DNA of 64,000 bases. It comes from Pyropia haitanensis. Lineage: Eukaryota > Rhodophyta > Bangiophyceae > Bangiales > Bangiaceae. Where the stretch lies: assembly GCA_008729055.1 (NCBI GenBank), contig SDUX01000006.1, forward strand, positions 3,336,842 to 3,400,841, read 5' to 3'. Position 1 is the first letter of the stretch. Each line of letters starts with the position of its first letter. Positions 31,994 through 43,200 of this stretch are shown here, in pieces. The notes under the pieces were generated by a model. It saw only the letters and a program-made list of their open reading frames with translations. It made no database searches and was not told the origin of the DNA. Position numbers and translations under genes: made by a program.

Positions 31994-32627
31994 GGCGTGG
32001 GATGGGCGTTTGTGTGCGCGAGTGGGGGAGGGCGGGGGGCGGGGGCGGGCCGAGGGCACCCTGTACACACGCGTGGGGATGTGCATGGTGGGGGCTGTGG
32101 GCGGGGAGTTGACGCGGGCGTGACGACCGTCTGGGGAAAAGTAGCTCTTTCTATGTGCAGGGGTGCTCGCTATGGCGAGACAGCTAAACCAGTTGCGCCA
32201 TGCCACCCTCGACCGACCGCCAGCCTTTGTTCACCTGCGCGGCTGTGGCGCCGACGGTCGCAGCCGCTGCTGTTCATAGTGACAGCGCCTCACAGTTCGC
32301 CTGCAGTTTAGTCTGTTGGTGCCTCACGTGGGAGGTGCCTTCGCCCTCCAAAACGGTCCTTGTGGAGCGTCATCGCCAGCGACGGCAGCGAGGCGCCACA
32401 TCCGCAGCCGCTGTGCCTTGCATTCCTTCTTGATCCGTGAGTCAACTGCGTTTCCGTGTCAAATGGAGAGAGAGCTCAGGATTCACCAGAATTGTGACAG
32501 TCCAAAGGTGACCTGAAGACGGTCTTGGTCAACTTGGCGCAGATCATCCCCGCAGTGGCCTCGTGTTCGCGACGGAAGAGCTCAGCGACCTGTTGCACCG
32601 CCACCGAGACGACGTCAGTCGGGGGCG
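31994..32627. other. intergenic region
   Basis: Near-balanced composition from ~32,120. A short palindrome (CTCGC/GCGAG) lies near 32,168-32,182. I see no gene. The 3' half should contain the promoter of the fructosamine-kinase-like gene. Confidence 0.5.
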
Positions 32628-33953
32628 ATGCTGACCGCCAAGGCTGGCAGCTTGCGCCACGCCGCAACCATGTTGTTCGTTCCGTCGACAGCCCTGCCGG
32701 GCTGTGGGAGCCAGTCCAGCCCATCGTCCTGCCTGGCCTCTGGCCGCCGCTGGCCGGCGCCCACGTCCCTGCGGCCCGCCCGCCGCTCCAGGCTGTTGGC
32801 AACCGCCGATGCTCCTCCCCCGGCTACGGCGGCTGGTGCCCCCCCCCCGCCGGCTGAAGAGCCCGCCTTTGAGCTCGGCCCTGGCGTCGCGGCCCTGGCG
32901 CGCTCCCTCCCCACGGATGATGCCGAAGCCGCGGCCGCGGCCGGCACCGCCGACCCGGTCCTGCGCTACATGCCTTCCCTGTCACCCGATGATCCCGTTG
33001 TTGCGGCGCTCACGTCTATCTGTGGGGCGACGACCGTCACGGCCATGACGCTGCTCGACTCGCGGTGGAACGGCAACGAGGCGTTCCGCGCCGACACGGA
33101 CGTTGGCCCCTTCTTCATCAAGCTCAACCGCGTCGAGTCGACCACCGTGTTCATGAGCGAGGCGGTGGGGCTGGTCGCGCTCGAAAAGACCGCCACCCTC
33201 CCCGTCCCGCGGCCCCTCCACGTCGGCGCCCTCCCGCGGGTGGGCAACTACGGCCCCGGCGCGTTTATGGTGCTGACCTTTTTGGAGCTGGTCCCGTTTG
33301 GTGCCAACCGCCCCGACGTGCAGCGGGCGCTGGCAGCCGGTCTCGCCGCCCTTCACACCGACACCAGCCACGCGTCGCTACACCAGGGGCGGTACGGCTT
33401 CACCACCAACAACTTTCACTCGCTGACGCCGCAGGACAACCGCTGGGTCGCCGACTGGCCGTCGTTTTTCGCGCGCCGGCTGGCCGCCCAGGTGGGCGGC
33501 GTGTACAAAGAAAAGAGCTATGGCCGCGCGCCGGTGCCCGTGTCGGACGGGACGCTCCTAGAGCGGGGGCGCCAGCTGGTCGCGCTCGTCCGCGACGGCC
33601 GCTGGTTTGAGGGCGTTGCCGACACGCTGCGGCCGTCGCTCCTGCACGGCGCACTGTGGATTGGCAACGCGGGTGCCGTCGCAGGCGCCGGCACGCGGCC
33701 GGTGGTGTTTGACCCGGCGTGTTACTTTGGCCACGCCGAGGCCGACCTGGCGCTCTGCCGCCTGTACGGGGGGTTTGACGAGACGAACTTTTGGGAGGTC
33801 TACCACGCGGCGGTGCCGCGGGCACCGGGCTTTGACGCCCGTGCCAAGCTGTACGACCTGCACGAGCGGCTCAACCAGCTCAACCTATTTGGGGACCCGG
33901 CGGTCAAGGCCGAGTGTGAGCAGCTGATGGAGCAGCTGTTGGCCGACGCTTGA
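32628..33953 (+). CDS. fructosamine/ketosamine-3-kinase family protein, catalytic Asp replaced
   Basis: Predicted 441 aa. A plastid-type leader (to ~residue 65; a second ATG at 32670) precedes the kinase-like fold. Recognisable family blocks are FFIKLNR with the ATP-binding Lys, FMVLTFLELV, AALHTDTSHA, YGFTTNNFHSLTPQDN, FFARRLAAQV, FDPACYFGHAEADLALCRL and a C-terminal LNQLNLFGDPAV. Family members phosphorylate ketosamines on glycated proteins to initiate their repair; plant forms are plastidic. Two departures are visible. The catalytic HGDLW-x-GN motif reads HGALWIGN, with codon GCA at 33651-33653. The glycine-rich loop, usually GGCI-like, is replaced by SRWNGNEAF. The protein may therefore be a pseudokinase, or act differently. 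The fold assignment is secure. Confidence 0.9.
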   Translation: MLTAKAGSLRHAATMLFVPSTALPGCGSQSSPSSCLASGRRWPAPTSLRPARRSRLLATADAPPPATAAGAPPPPAEEPAFELGPGVAALARSLPTDDAEAAAAAGTADPVLRYMPSLSPDDPVVAALTSICGATTVTAMTLLDSRWNGNEAFRADTDVGPFFIKLNRVESTTVFMSEAVGLVALEKTATLPVPRPLHVGALPRVGNYGPGAFMVLTFLELVPFGANRPDVQRALAAGLAALHTDTSHASLHQGRYGFTTNNFHSLTPQDNRWVADWPSFFARRLAAQVGGVYKEKSYGRAPVPVSDGTLLERGRQLVALVRDGRWFEGVADTLRPSLLHGALWIGNAGAVAGAGTRPVVFDPACYFGHAEADLALCRLYGGFDETNFWEVYHAAVPRAPGFDARAKLYDLHERLNQLNLFGDPAVKAECEQLMEQLLADA

Positions 33954-34568
33954 ATGCAATGAGACAGTGGGCACGGGGGCGGAGGGTCAGCGGAAGGAAT
34001 GAATGACTGGACCGCGCGGCGTGCAGGTGACGAGTGCAATCCGCCTGGGCGCGTTGTCATGGCTGCGGCGGACACGGTACACGCTGTCATGGCTGCGGTC
34101 AACAAGGTGTACAGACAAGGCTCCTTGGTTCAAACGTTCAATGGGCCTGCGCTGCCGCGCTCACGTCATACATGGAGGAACCCTTAGAGCAGTCTCAGCA
34201 GTCCGAGGGGTAAGAAGGATTGAAAAAGAGTTGCGTGCTCTCAATAGTCAAGACAGCGTGGATATTGTGGGACGTACAATGCGCTCCCCCACAGACCGCA
34301 GCACCAGGCAGAGGCCGCACCGGCCAATGAGCCGCCCTATCCATACCGTTTGGCAGCGTGAATGGTCGGCCACACGAGTACAAACACCAACCACATCCTC
34401 GCAAGTGCTCCCATGAAGACGTCTCGACACTCGCCACCACAGAAAATAGAATTACCACATGCCATGGCCGATGGGAACCCAGGGGCCGCCTCTCAACTCA
34501 TGACGCCCCCCACCTTGCTCTCATCACACCACCCACCCCCCCCTCCCCAACCCATCCCGGACCCATGC
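33954..34568. other. convergent intergenic region
   Basis: Between the 3' ends of the kinase-like gene (+) and the coiled-coil membrane protein (-). Near-balanced composition. A 16-bp direct repeat (GCTGTCATGGCTGCGG-like) lies at ~34,055 and ~34,081. No gene seen. Confidence 0.5.
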
Positions 34569-35996
34569 TCACGCGTTGTGGTCGCCCCCACCGAGGTCCT
34601 CATCCACCCCCTGCACCGACGGGTCCACCTCCCCCTCTGGGATGCTGCTGCGGGTGAAGCGGCGCCACGCCACGCGCAGCGACGTGAGAGCGCCCAGCTT
34701 CTCTCCCCGCACCTGCCGCAGGGGCGCCCACTCGTGCACGCGGCTGTACGCAAACGCCGCAAACAGCCAGCCGTAGCACACGTAGTACACCGCAGAGCCG
34801 TGGACGTACGCGTCCGTGACGGCGGGCGTAAAGATGCGGATGTAAAAGTGGTGGCCCACAATGATGACGCTCAGCAGCTCGCCCAGGGCGGAGAGCGTCA
34901 GGTGGGCGGCCAGCACCACCACCCGGAGGAGGACGTAGCCCACATAGCCACACAGGGACGCCAGCTGGAAGACAAAAAAGAGGCCGGGCGTCCGCTCATG
35001 CAGCACCAGCAGCGGGTCCGCGCCGAGGCCCACGTACAAAACGAGGACGACCCCCCAAAAGGCCGCGCAAAACGCGTCACCCACAAACAGCAGCCGGGCA
35101 ACGGTGAGGTTGCCGCGCACCCGCTTCCACACCCGCAGGCACCCCGCCACGGACAGCAGCGCAAAGCCATAGACGAGCACCGAAGCGGCAATCGCGCCGC
35201 CGCGCGACGACCGGTTGATGCGCTGCCGCAGCTCCGACGCCTGCTCCGACGCGGAATTGAACGCCGGCACAATGTTGGTCATCGTCTTGTTGTACACCCC
35301 CCGGCTGACCGACCCCCACTGGGCGGCTTTGTGGTCGAGCACGTTGGCCAGCGTCGGCGCAGCGTACCGCGCTTCCGTCGCGGAACGCTCCCTCTCCAGC
35401 ACCCCCAGGGTGGACTGGAGGGAGCCAATCTGGCCCTTGAGGGCCTCCACCTTGGCCAGCATCTCTGTCATGGCCGCCTGCTTGGCGAACACGTCGGCCT
35501 TGGCGTCGGCCAGCTCCTTCTCCCGCGCCGAGTACTCAGACTTTTCCCACTCGGCGGCGCCGAGCAGCTGGTCCGCCTCGTCGGTCAACTGCGCCTGCTG
35601 CTTGCGGAGGTCCGCGGTGGAGGTCTTGAGGGTGGCCACCGTCGCGTCCGCGACCGCGATTTTGCTCTTGAGGTCCGCCTGCAGCGCCAGCAGCTGCTCC
35701 GTCGACTGAGCCGACAGATCGTCCACGGCGGCCGCCGCCGCGGCGTCTGCGGCGGCCGCCGCGGGCACGCCCGCCGTCACGGCCAGCGCTGCCAGCACCG
35801 CCGCCGCCACCAGCACGGGCAGGTGGGGGACCAACCGCCGACGGCCGGCCGTCCTGGACGGCAGCCGCGCCCGCCGCCGTGGCTGCGCGTCCCGCCGCCA
35901 CCTCGGCGCCGCCGCCGGCGACGGAGCCGCCGCCATCGCTGCTGCCGACGCCACCGCCTCCACCGACTGGGCCGCGGCTTCCACTGGCCGGCGCAT
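34569..35996 (-). CDS. coiled-coil multi-span membrane protein, unknown function
   Basis: Predicted 475 aa; ATG at 35996. A longer frame would begin at a GTG (36029), which I reject. The layout starts with an Arg-rich N-terminus and a hydrophobic segment at ~58-75 (LVPHLPVLVAAAVLAALAV), a signal anchor or cleavable leader. A charged coiled coil follows at ~90-190 (from STEQLLALQADLKSK to VLERERSATEARY). Then come about five membrane spans: IAASVLVYGFALLSVAG, DAFCAAFWGVVLVLYVGL, FFVFQLASLCGYVGYVLL, LLSVIIVGHHFYIRIF and AVYYVCYGWLFAAFAY. A soluble acidic tail ends the protein. The coiled coil should face a lumen or the outside. No family recognised. It is tandem with PRP17 on the same strand. 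Confidence 0.75.
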   Translation of the reverse strand: MRRPVEAAAQSVEAVASAAAMAAAPSPAAAPRWRRDAQPRRRARLPSRTAGRRRLVPHLPVLVAAAVLAALAVTAGVPAAAAADAAAAAAVDDLSAQSTEQLLALQADLKSKIAVADATVATLKTSTADLRKQQAQLTDEADQLLGAAEWEKSEYSAREKELADAKADVFAKQAAMTEMLAKVEALKGQIGSLQSTLGVLERERSATEARYAAPTLANVLDHKAAQWGSVSRGVYNKTMTNIVPAFNSASEQASELRQRINRSSRGGAIAASVLVYGFALLSVAGCLRVWKRVRGNLTVARLLFVGDAFCAAFWGVVLVLYVGLGADPLLVLHERTPGLFFVFQLASLCGYVGYVLLRVVVLAAHLTLSALGELLSVIIVGHHFYIRIFTPAVTDAYVHGSAVYYVCYGWLFAAFAYSRVHEWAPLRQVRGEKLGALTSLRVAWRRFTRSSIPEGEVDPSVQGVDEDLGGGDHNA

Positions 35997-36665
35997 GGCA
36001 ACCGGTCGACCGCCGCCGGCGCGGCGCACGGGTCCGCGCCTGCAGGGCAGCGGTCCCGCCCCACGCCTCGACGACGCTGGACGTCCCTGGCGCGCGACCA
36101 GATAGGAAGACAGGTGGGGATAGGGGTAGAGGGGGGGACGTTGGATAAGAAAGGGTTAGAGACAATGCCAGACGGGGTGGGGCGGGGCGAGGCGGGAGCA
36201 GAAGCACACGCTTCGGGACGCCGACCGCCGCCGACGCAGCCGGCCACCCACCCGCCTCGCCCGCCGCACGTCGCGCGTGCGGCGGAGTGCGCAGCAGCGA
36301 ATGGCAGCAGCGGCAGCGGCTTGCGGACAGTCTCGCAGAGGAGCGCCCACCGCAGCCGCTCCCGGTGGGGAAAAAACCGGTGCGGCGGTGCAGCGGTCGG
36401 CTGTAAGCGTCCGGCAGCATCGTGTCAGTGAGGCCAAGACACAGTCTTCGTCGTGTTGTACTTGGAAGTGCAATTATGCGATGTTGTGATCGTCTGCAGC
36501 GCAGCCAGTGCAGGTGCCGCATGGTAAACGTCGAAGCTCAACACGCCCGGCCAGCGCCATCGGCACTCAGCACTGAGAGCTTGGACATGAGAGAAGACGC
36601 GCAGAACGAACGGGCAGCAACAGGGTGACTTTCACTGGCCACGCCACTTACCCGCCCAACCCCCC
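35997..36665. other. intergenic region upstream of the membrane-protein gene
   Basis: The first part (35,997-36,400) is GC-rich and open in some frames; it may include the 5' leader of the minus-strand gene. A balanced-composition stretch follows (36,400-36,650) up to the PRP17 stop. No gene seen. Confidence 0.5.
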
Positions 36666-38267
36666 TCACGCCCACGCCTTGACGCAGCCGTCCCAGCCCC
36701 AGCTTAGCAAGTCACTCCCCCCCCCGGCCCCCCACGCCACGCCCGCGCAGACGCCCTTGTGACCCACTCCGCTGCGCACCGCCCGGCCGCTCTTCCAATC
36801 CCACACCCACACGCGGCCAATCCCGTCGCCGCTGGCCAGCCACCGGCCGTCTGGGGAAAAGCCGAGCCCCACCTGGTAGCCCGCGCTCATGTGCCCCCGG
36901 AACACTTTGCCCTTGCGCAGCTTGAACACGTCCTTGGCCCCGTACACCAGCACCTGATTGTCCGCCCGGCTCGCCGCCACCCACTTACCGCCCGGGTGAA
37001 GTGCGAGCGCCCCCACCGCCGTCGCCGACGGGTCCGCCACGTAGCGGATGACCACCGGGATGCCCCACTCCCACACCCGCAGGCTATTGTCATCCGCCGC
37101 CGACACAAACCGCCGGCCGCCGTCAATGACCGCGAGCGCGTTGATGGGGCCCATGTGGCCCGCGTACGTTTGCACAACGCCGTCGCCGGCGCGGGCGTCC
37201 AGCTGCACCACCCGCCCGTCGGCGGTGCCGACAAGAAACTCGCCATTGCTCGGCGCGGGCGTGTCGGCGGCGGCGACGCCCGCGGCGGCCGCCACGCCGC
37301 CCCCGCCTTGCCCCCACACCGCGCACGTGATGCCAATGACGCGGCGCCCCCCCCCCGCCACCGGCCCGCCACCGGCACCGGCGCCGCCAGCACCACTGAT
37401 CGCTTCCACGCTAAACGACCCCACCACCCGCCCCGTCTCCGTATCCCACAGCCGGATGCCCCGGTCAAACGCGACGGACAGGAAGCGGCGCCCCCCCCCG
37501 TCCGCCTCGACGGCCAGCCCCCGCACGGCCGCCGTGTGGCCCGCGTACGACTGCACCCGCCGACGCGCGCCGGCCGCCTCCCACACGCTAATCCCGCCGT
37601 CGAGGCCGCCCGCGAGGAACAGGTGGCCTGCCGGCGGCAGCCGCACCGCCGCCGCCACGCCCCGGTCGCACACGTCGTAGGTGTGCACGATCCTCTTGGG
37701 CGCGTAGTTGGGCTCGGGCGGGTCCGCGGGGAGGGCGCCCGAAGGGGGGACGACCCAGGAGCGGCCTTGGTAGTCGAGCCGCTCCCGCTCGGGCAGGTGA
37801 AAGGTGCACGTCGGCACCAGTGGGGCCGCCGCGGGCGCCTTGGGCCGCTTGCCCCGCCCGCCGTCGCCGCCTCCACCGCCGCCGTCGCCGCCGCCGCCGG
37901 TGCTGCCGGTCGTGCCGTCAGGCACGCCCGCGTACGCGCCGGCGGCCGCTGCCGCGGCGGCGGCCGCGACGGCGGCGGCGGCGCTGCCCACCCGCGGGCG
38001 CTTGCCCGGCGCGTACACAACCTCCCTGTAGGCAGTGTCAAACGCGCCCGCCGGCACGGACACCGCGTCCGCCCGGCCTGACACGACGTTGCGCTCGGCG
38101 CGGGGCATCACCTCGCCGGCCCGACGGACCACCACTGCCCCGCCGCCACCACCACCGCCGCCGTCACTACCATACAGCGCCGCGTACGATGTGTTGACAT
38201 AGAGCGGGGTGGTGGTGGAGGCGGGTGTCACCTGCGACGGGTGAGCGGGCGGCAGGGTATCGGGCAT
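36666..38267 (-). CDS. CDC40: pre-mRNA splicing factor PRP17/CDC40, WD40 protein
   Basis: Predicted 533 aa; starts MPDTLPPAHPSQ. The N-terminal ~200 residues hold the PRP17 signature: LYVNTSYAALYG near the start, DTAYREVVYAPGKRPRVG and ERLDYQGRSWVVPPS, followed by PPEPNYAPKRIVHTYDVCDRGV. A seven-blade WD40 propeller then runs to the end, with HTAAVRGLAVE, RGIRLWDTETG, HMGPINALAV, NSLRVWEWGIPV, YQVGLGFSPDGRWLASGDG, RVWVWDWKSGRAV and a final WDGCVKAWA, the typical PRP17 C-terminus. PRP17 acts in the second catalytic step of splicing, in the spliceosome. It fits a genome that still splices some genes, as the LYR and VOC loci do. Gly/Ala inserts (for example near 37,880-37,980 and 37,330-37,390) are lineage-specific. 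Confidence 0.95.
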   Translation of the reverse strand: MPDTLPPAHPSQVTPASTTTPLYVNTSYAALYGSDGGGGGGGGAVVVRRAGEVMPRAERNVVSGRADAVSVPAGAFDTAYREVVYAPGKRPRVGSAAAAVAAAAAAAAAGAYAGVPDGTTGSTGGGGDGGGGGGDGGRGKRPKAPAAAPLVPTCTFHLPERERLDYQGRSWVVPPSGALPADPPEPNYAPKRIVHTYDVCDRGVAAAVRLPPAGHLFLAGGLDGGISVWEAAGARRRVQSYAGHTAAVRGLAVEADGGGRRFLSVAFDRGIRLWDTETGRVVGSFSVEAISGAGGAGAGGGPVAGGGRRVIGITCAVWGQGGGGVAAAAGVAAADTPAPSNGEFLVGTADGRVVQLDARAGDGVVQTYAGHMGPINALAVIDGGRRFVSAADDNSLRVWEWGIPVVIRYVADPSATAVGALALHPGGKWVAASRADNQVLVYGAKDVFKLRKGKVFRGHMSAGYQVGLGFSPDGRWLASGDGIGRVWVWDWKSGRAVRSGVGHKGVCAGVAWGAGGGSDLLSWGWDGCVKAWA

Positions 38268-40264
38268 GTCCGTGGCGGGCGCCGCCGACCGACGGGGCAG
38301 GGGCGGAGGGGGGGGGGGGGCGGCGGGGCAGGAGAGCGGGATTGCCCTCGACTGCTTTCGCTGCTGCTGCTGGCTTCACCATAGGATGCGAGCGCCTCCA
38401 TGGTGGAAGTGAGGGGGATGGCATGGGGCGGGGCGGGCAGGAGTTTGTAGTCGTTGGTCGTGGGAGAGCAGACGGCCGACGAAGGCGGGATGACGACGTG
38501 ACGCGGCGCGCGTGGCCGAGCTGTCCGCGACACACAGAGGACCTCAAAGTTGTGCGACAAGAACCATTAGTAGTTAGTTGCCCCACAATTTTATCCTTCT
38601 TACGGTTGCATTATTTTGTGCCAAGCTTGAAAAGAAAATCTTTCTTCCCAGCAATGCATGCGCACTGCCCCACGATCGGTCCTTCCACGGCGCGTCAGCC
38701 TCGCCTGCGATGCACCGCCTCGGACGAGACGTCGCGTGCCCCTGAGGCCGGATTTCATGCGGAAGTGGGGCCCGCGCCGGCGGCCAATCCGTGGTGGCGG
38801 GCCGAGGGGTTGGGGGCGTCCCGTGGTGGGGGCCCCTCGCGGGGGAGGAGTGGGGGGGAGCCACAGGCCGGCCTTGTTGACAGGGCCAGCCGGCACTATT
38901 TTGGACGGCCGGACAAACTTCTTTCAGTTTGACGGGTGGGGGAGTGGTGTGGCATTCCCCCCCCCCCCCCCCCCCCCCCCCGCTGCACAATGCGAGGGGG
39001 GGAACGCTACCATGCGCTGCGGGGCCGCGGCCCGGCCCGGCCGCCGCAAGGCCAGGCGTGAAACGTGACGCGTCTTCCCGTCAGGCGGGACCGCCCCGGT
39101 GACGCGGGTCACGGCGGGATTTGAAGCGAGAGCGTGGCGCAGGGTGGCGCGGCGAGGCGCTGGCGTGGCCCCCCTGCGCCCCCCTCCCCCCCCACCGCCC
39201 GGGCCCGTGCCCGCCCTGCGCGACGCGCGCCTTGTGGGCGGGGAGCGGCGACCGGCGGGGTGCGCTGTGGGTGGGGCTTGCCGCGGCGTGTGCCAAAGCG
39301 CGCGCCGTGCGGTCGGCCGCCGTCGGCGTACACGTCACCTACGTTCTGTCTTCCAGAGGGGCGGACGTAGGTCCGCCCCTCCCGCGGACATCGTTGGGGT
39401 GCAGGCCCGCCCCCCCCCTCGCCCCCCTCCCACCGCCAGACGCCGCCCACCCACTTGCCCCAGCGCATGCGTGCGCGGCGACGTCGGTCTGTCATCCCCC
39501 GCACCCGCCGCCGCCCCCTCCCTGTTCTCTTTGAAACTCCAGTCCTCTGCCACCCTTCGTTCCCCGCTCTGGCCCCTTTCCCCGAGTTCCTCTCCGCCCC
39601 GCTCTGGGTTTCCCCGCCCATTGTCGCATCCCCCCCCACCTCCGGCGCTCTGTGTACGGTGGACGCGTCGCCCCCGCGGCCAGCCACCAACCCCAATTCC
39701 CTCCGCCGTTGGCCCCACCGCTCACGCCAGCGGCCGCTGCCGTCGGCGGCGCCGGCGGCTGGCCGCCCGCGGCCGTGTCGCGCCGCCCCGCCCACGCGTC
39801 TGGCGGGGCGTCCCTCCCGCGGTTGGTTGGGTCCACGCGGCCGCCGCGTGCGACGCGGACGCGCGGACGTCGCGGCACGTCGGCGGGTCTGGCGGACGGG
39901 AGCGGCGAGCCGTGGGCGGCGGGGAGGGCGCGCGGGGGCGCGGTGACGCTGGCGCGGGGGGGGCGCGATTGCGCCGCGCCACGGCCCCGCGGCGTGCGCC
40001 TCCCGCCGGCGAGGCATCCGCGTTGACGCGCACGCCCGGGAGTGGGGTGCGGGGGTGGGGGGGGGTGGGGGAGGTGAGGGTGGCGCTCGCCATTGCCATA
40101 GCTCAGCGCATAGACCCGGGCGGCGGCGCTCCCCCGCCCCGCCCTCTGTGGACACCCACCCTCCCCTACACGCTGGCCCCCGTCGTGTGCCCCGTCGATT
40201 GCGCCTGTTTCTCCCCCCTCCCCCCACCCCCTCCAACGGCAAGTGACGCCGACGAGAAGGGGGC
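38268..40264. other. divergent intergenic region (PRP17 and 40-kb coiled-coil gene)
   Basis: About 2 kb between two divergent starts. It includes a balanced-composition island (38,540-38,680), a C26 run (38,956-38,981), a perfect 11-bp inverted repeat at 39,356 and GC-rich C/CT-tract DNA to 40,264. Long frames on both strands show no domain. Promoters for both neighbours must lie here, but I see no clear TATA box. Confidence 0.45.
39356..39381. repeat. perfect 11-bp inverted repeat, 4-nt loop
   Basis: GAGGGGCGGAC, loop GTAG, GTCCGCCCCTC. It is a possible hairpin, or a palindromic binding site for a GC-box-like regulator between divergent genes. Confidence 0.8.
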
Positions 40265-43200
40265 ATGGTGTCGCGGCGACGCCGCACGGCCGACGTCGTT
40301 GACGACGCGGCCGCCACCGGCCACGGCGTCGCGGCGGTGCTCGCCGCCGTCCGCGGGCGGCCCGACCGGCCGACCGACGTGGACGCGGCGGTCGAGGCGC
40401 CGCGCTTTAGCCGCGTCACCGACAGCACCGACGGCGACGCGGGCGGCGGCGGTGGTAGCGGCGGCGGCGGCGGCGGCGGGGTGGGCGGCCGCGGCGTGTA
40501 CGCCGACGGCCGCGACGCAGACGACGGCGGCGGCTGGGGGGGCGACGGCGGCGGCGGCGGCGGCGACGGGTATGAGGCTGGCGGGGGGGGGGGCTCGCCA
40601 ACGGGCGCATGGCGGGCGCCGACCGGTTCACCGCCGCAGGCGGCGGCGGCGCGATGGTTCCGGGGGGGGGGGATGAGGGGGAGTCGCCGCCGTACGGCAC
40701 GCCGCGGGCAACGTGGCAGGAGCTCCAGCGCGTGACGTCCGAGGACCGGGAGAGCGCGCCGCTGTCGGGCAACACCGGCGGTGCCGCGGCCGCGGCCGCC
40801 GCCGACGGCGGCGGTGGGGGTGGTGGCGGTGGCGGCCTGCGCGCGCGCGCCTCATCGGCCGCGCGGCGGCTGCTGCGGTCGGCGGCCACGCCCGGCGGCC
40901 GGTCGATGGCGCGCCTTGCGAAGTGCAACGAGGAGGCGATGGCCTTCCTCGAGCGCGCCGGCCTCGGCTCCACCACCGGCGACGTGGCGTACGACGTCGA
41001 GTCAGAGGACGACCTCGACGGCGGGCGGGACAGCATGGCGGGCTACGACCTCGGCTTTGGGCGGCCGTCGTCGGACGACGGCGGTCGCCGGCGGGGCCGG
41101 GGGACGAGCTCCCATGCCAGCAGACGCGGCGGCAGCGGTGGGGGGGGCAGCGGCGGCCGCCGCCCGCGCCGCCGCTCCACCGCCACCACCGCGTCCGCGG
41201 CGGCCGCGGAGCTGGCCGCCCTCCAAGAGGCCATCGCCGCCGACGCGGCGGCGGGGGAGGCGGCGGACAATGCGCTCGCCGACGCGGTCGCGGCGGCTGA
41301 AGCGCTCGACGCGGCGGGGGTGTGGGTGGACGGCGCGCGGCCGCTGTCGGCGGTCGGGCTGCGGGCGCTCCCGTCGAGCCGCGCGCTGGGGGGGGGGGGG
41401 GGGGCGTGCCGTCCTCGTCCAACTCGTCGTACACCATCAGCGACGCGGATTCGGCGGCCGAAGGGGAGGCGGAGGAGGGGGGGCTGGGGGGGGGGGGCGA
41501 CGCGGGAAGCGCGGCCGCCGCCGCCATGGGCTCGGGGGAGGGGGGGATCCCCGACGCGTGGCAAGCCTGGGCGGGTGCGGCGACGCAGGAGGGGGCGACG
41601 GCCGGCGCTGCTGGGGACGGCGCGGGCGTGGCGGCGGCGGACGCGGGCGCGACGGGCAGGCGGGCGTCCGGCATCGGCATGCCCCCCATTGACGAGGCGA
41701 GCGGGATGGCGGCCACCCCGGCGGGCGTTGGCAGCCGCTTTACCGCCGCCCGCGCCGGCGGCGGCGGCGGTGCGAGCCGCGTTGGCCGCGGCGGCGGCGG
41801 CGGCAGCAGCGCCGCGCGGCTGGTGGTGGACGTGACCGCCGCGTCGGGGGAGAGCCTGTGGGGGTCGGTGGTGGTGGACTCGTCGCAGCTGCGGCGGCTG
41901 CCACCGCTGCCGCGCGGCGCGTCCATCCGCATCCGGCCGGCGCCGCCCGTGGCCGAGGCGTCGTCGGATGGGGGCGCCGGTGGTGAGCCGGCGGTGCCGG
42001 GAGCGCCCAACGGGGGGGGCGACCGCGCCGACGGCGACGGCGGCGGCGGCGGCGGCGGCGTCGGCGGCGTCAGGCGCGGGCGTGCAGCGTCGATTGTAGA
42101 GGGCGCCAAGGAGCCCATCGCGGCGCTGCAAGAGATGGCCGCGGCGGCTACCAACCCGTCGCTGCGGCAGCAGGCCAACACCCTCCTGTCCATGTGGGTG
42201 GCGCTGCAGGCAACGGCGTCGGGCCTGCGCCAGGTGGCGGCGGCTCGTCGCCCAAGAGGGAGCGACGCGGCCGCCGACGACGGCTCCGCCGCGCCTGCAG
42301 AGGCGCGCCTCGCCAGCCGGGGGTCCGACGCGTCGAGCCGCCGCTCATCTGCCACCAACAACAGCCGCCAGTCGGGCAGTGGCGGCGACCGCCGCGGGAG
42401 TGGCGGCGGCGGCGGTGGTGACGGTGGGGACGGCAACCTGTACGCAGAGGCGTCGCTGGTGGCGATTGCCAATGTGCGTGCCGCGGCCGACGCGGAGGTG
42501 GCCGAGGCCACCGCCCAGCGGGACGAGGTGCTGGCTGCGCTGGAAGGGCTCCTCAATGAGCGCAGCCGCTCGGGGCTACCCGCGGGGGGCGCCCCCCTCA
42601 CCCCCTTGGCCAGTGACCCTGCACGCGGCGCCGCACCGCCGCCGCCATTGTCGGCACGGTCCGCCGCCACAGACGCCGACGGGTACACGTCAGACGGGTC
42701 AGACTCGGAGCAGCGGCGGCTGCGGACGGAGCACGTCCAACTGCAGCGGCAGGTGGTGGGTGCGCGGGAGCGCGTGGCGACCGTGCTGGCCGACTGTGAG
42801 ACGACCATCTCGCTGCTCGAGGCGCGGGAGCGAGGCTTGGCGTCGCCGCTGCCGGGCGGCCTTGGCGATGCGGCCACGACCAGTGCGGGCGCGCGTACAG
42901 CGCTGGCGGTCGTGCCAGAGGCGGGGGCGACCGACGGGACGGGCGCGTCCGAAGCTGAGGCGCGGCTGCGGACGCAGCTGGCCGAGGCGCTCGACGACAA
43001 GCAGCGCCTGACCGCGGCGCTCGCGGCCGCGTCCCGCGCGCCGGCCACTGCCGACGATGGCATGCCTCCGGCAGAGGCGCAGCTGCGGGCGCTCGTCGAT
43101 AGCAGCGTCGCGGATAACCACCGGCTCGCCGCCGAGGTGGCCGCCCTCCAGCAGGCCCTTGACGAAGCCACCGCTGCTGCAAAGGCAGCCGCCGCCACCC

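Noticed and set aside
32155..32205. Possible tRNA on the minus strand (ATGGCGCAACTGGTTTAGC resembles a D-arm)
   Set aside because: Only half of the D-stem pairs, no 7-nt anticodon loop can be formed, and no T-arm follows or precedes within ~150 nt.
34110..34150. B-box-like GGTTCAAACG
   Set aside because: The T-stem does not pair and no other tRNA arm is present.
39099..40676. Long + frame before and overlapping the 40-kb coiled-coil gene
   Set aside because: It is Arg/Pro-rich without domains, begins in CT-tract DNA, and overlaps the better-supported start at 40,265 in another frame.
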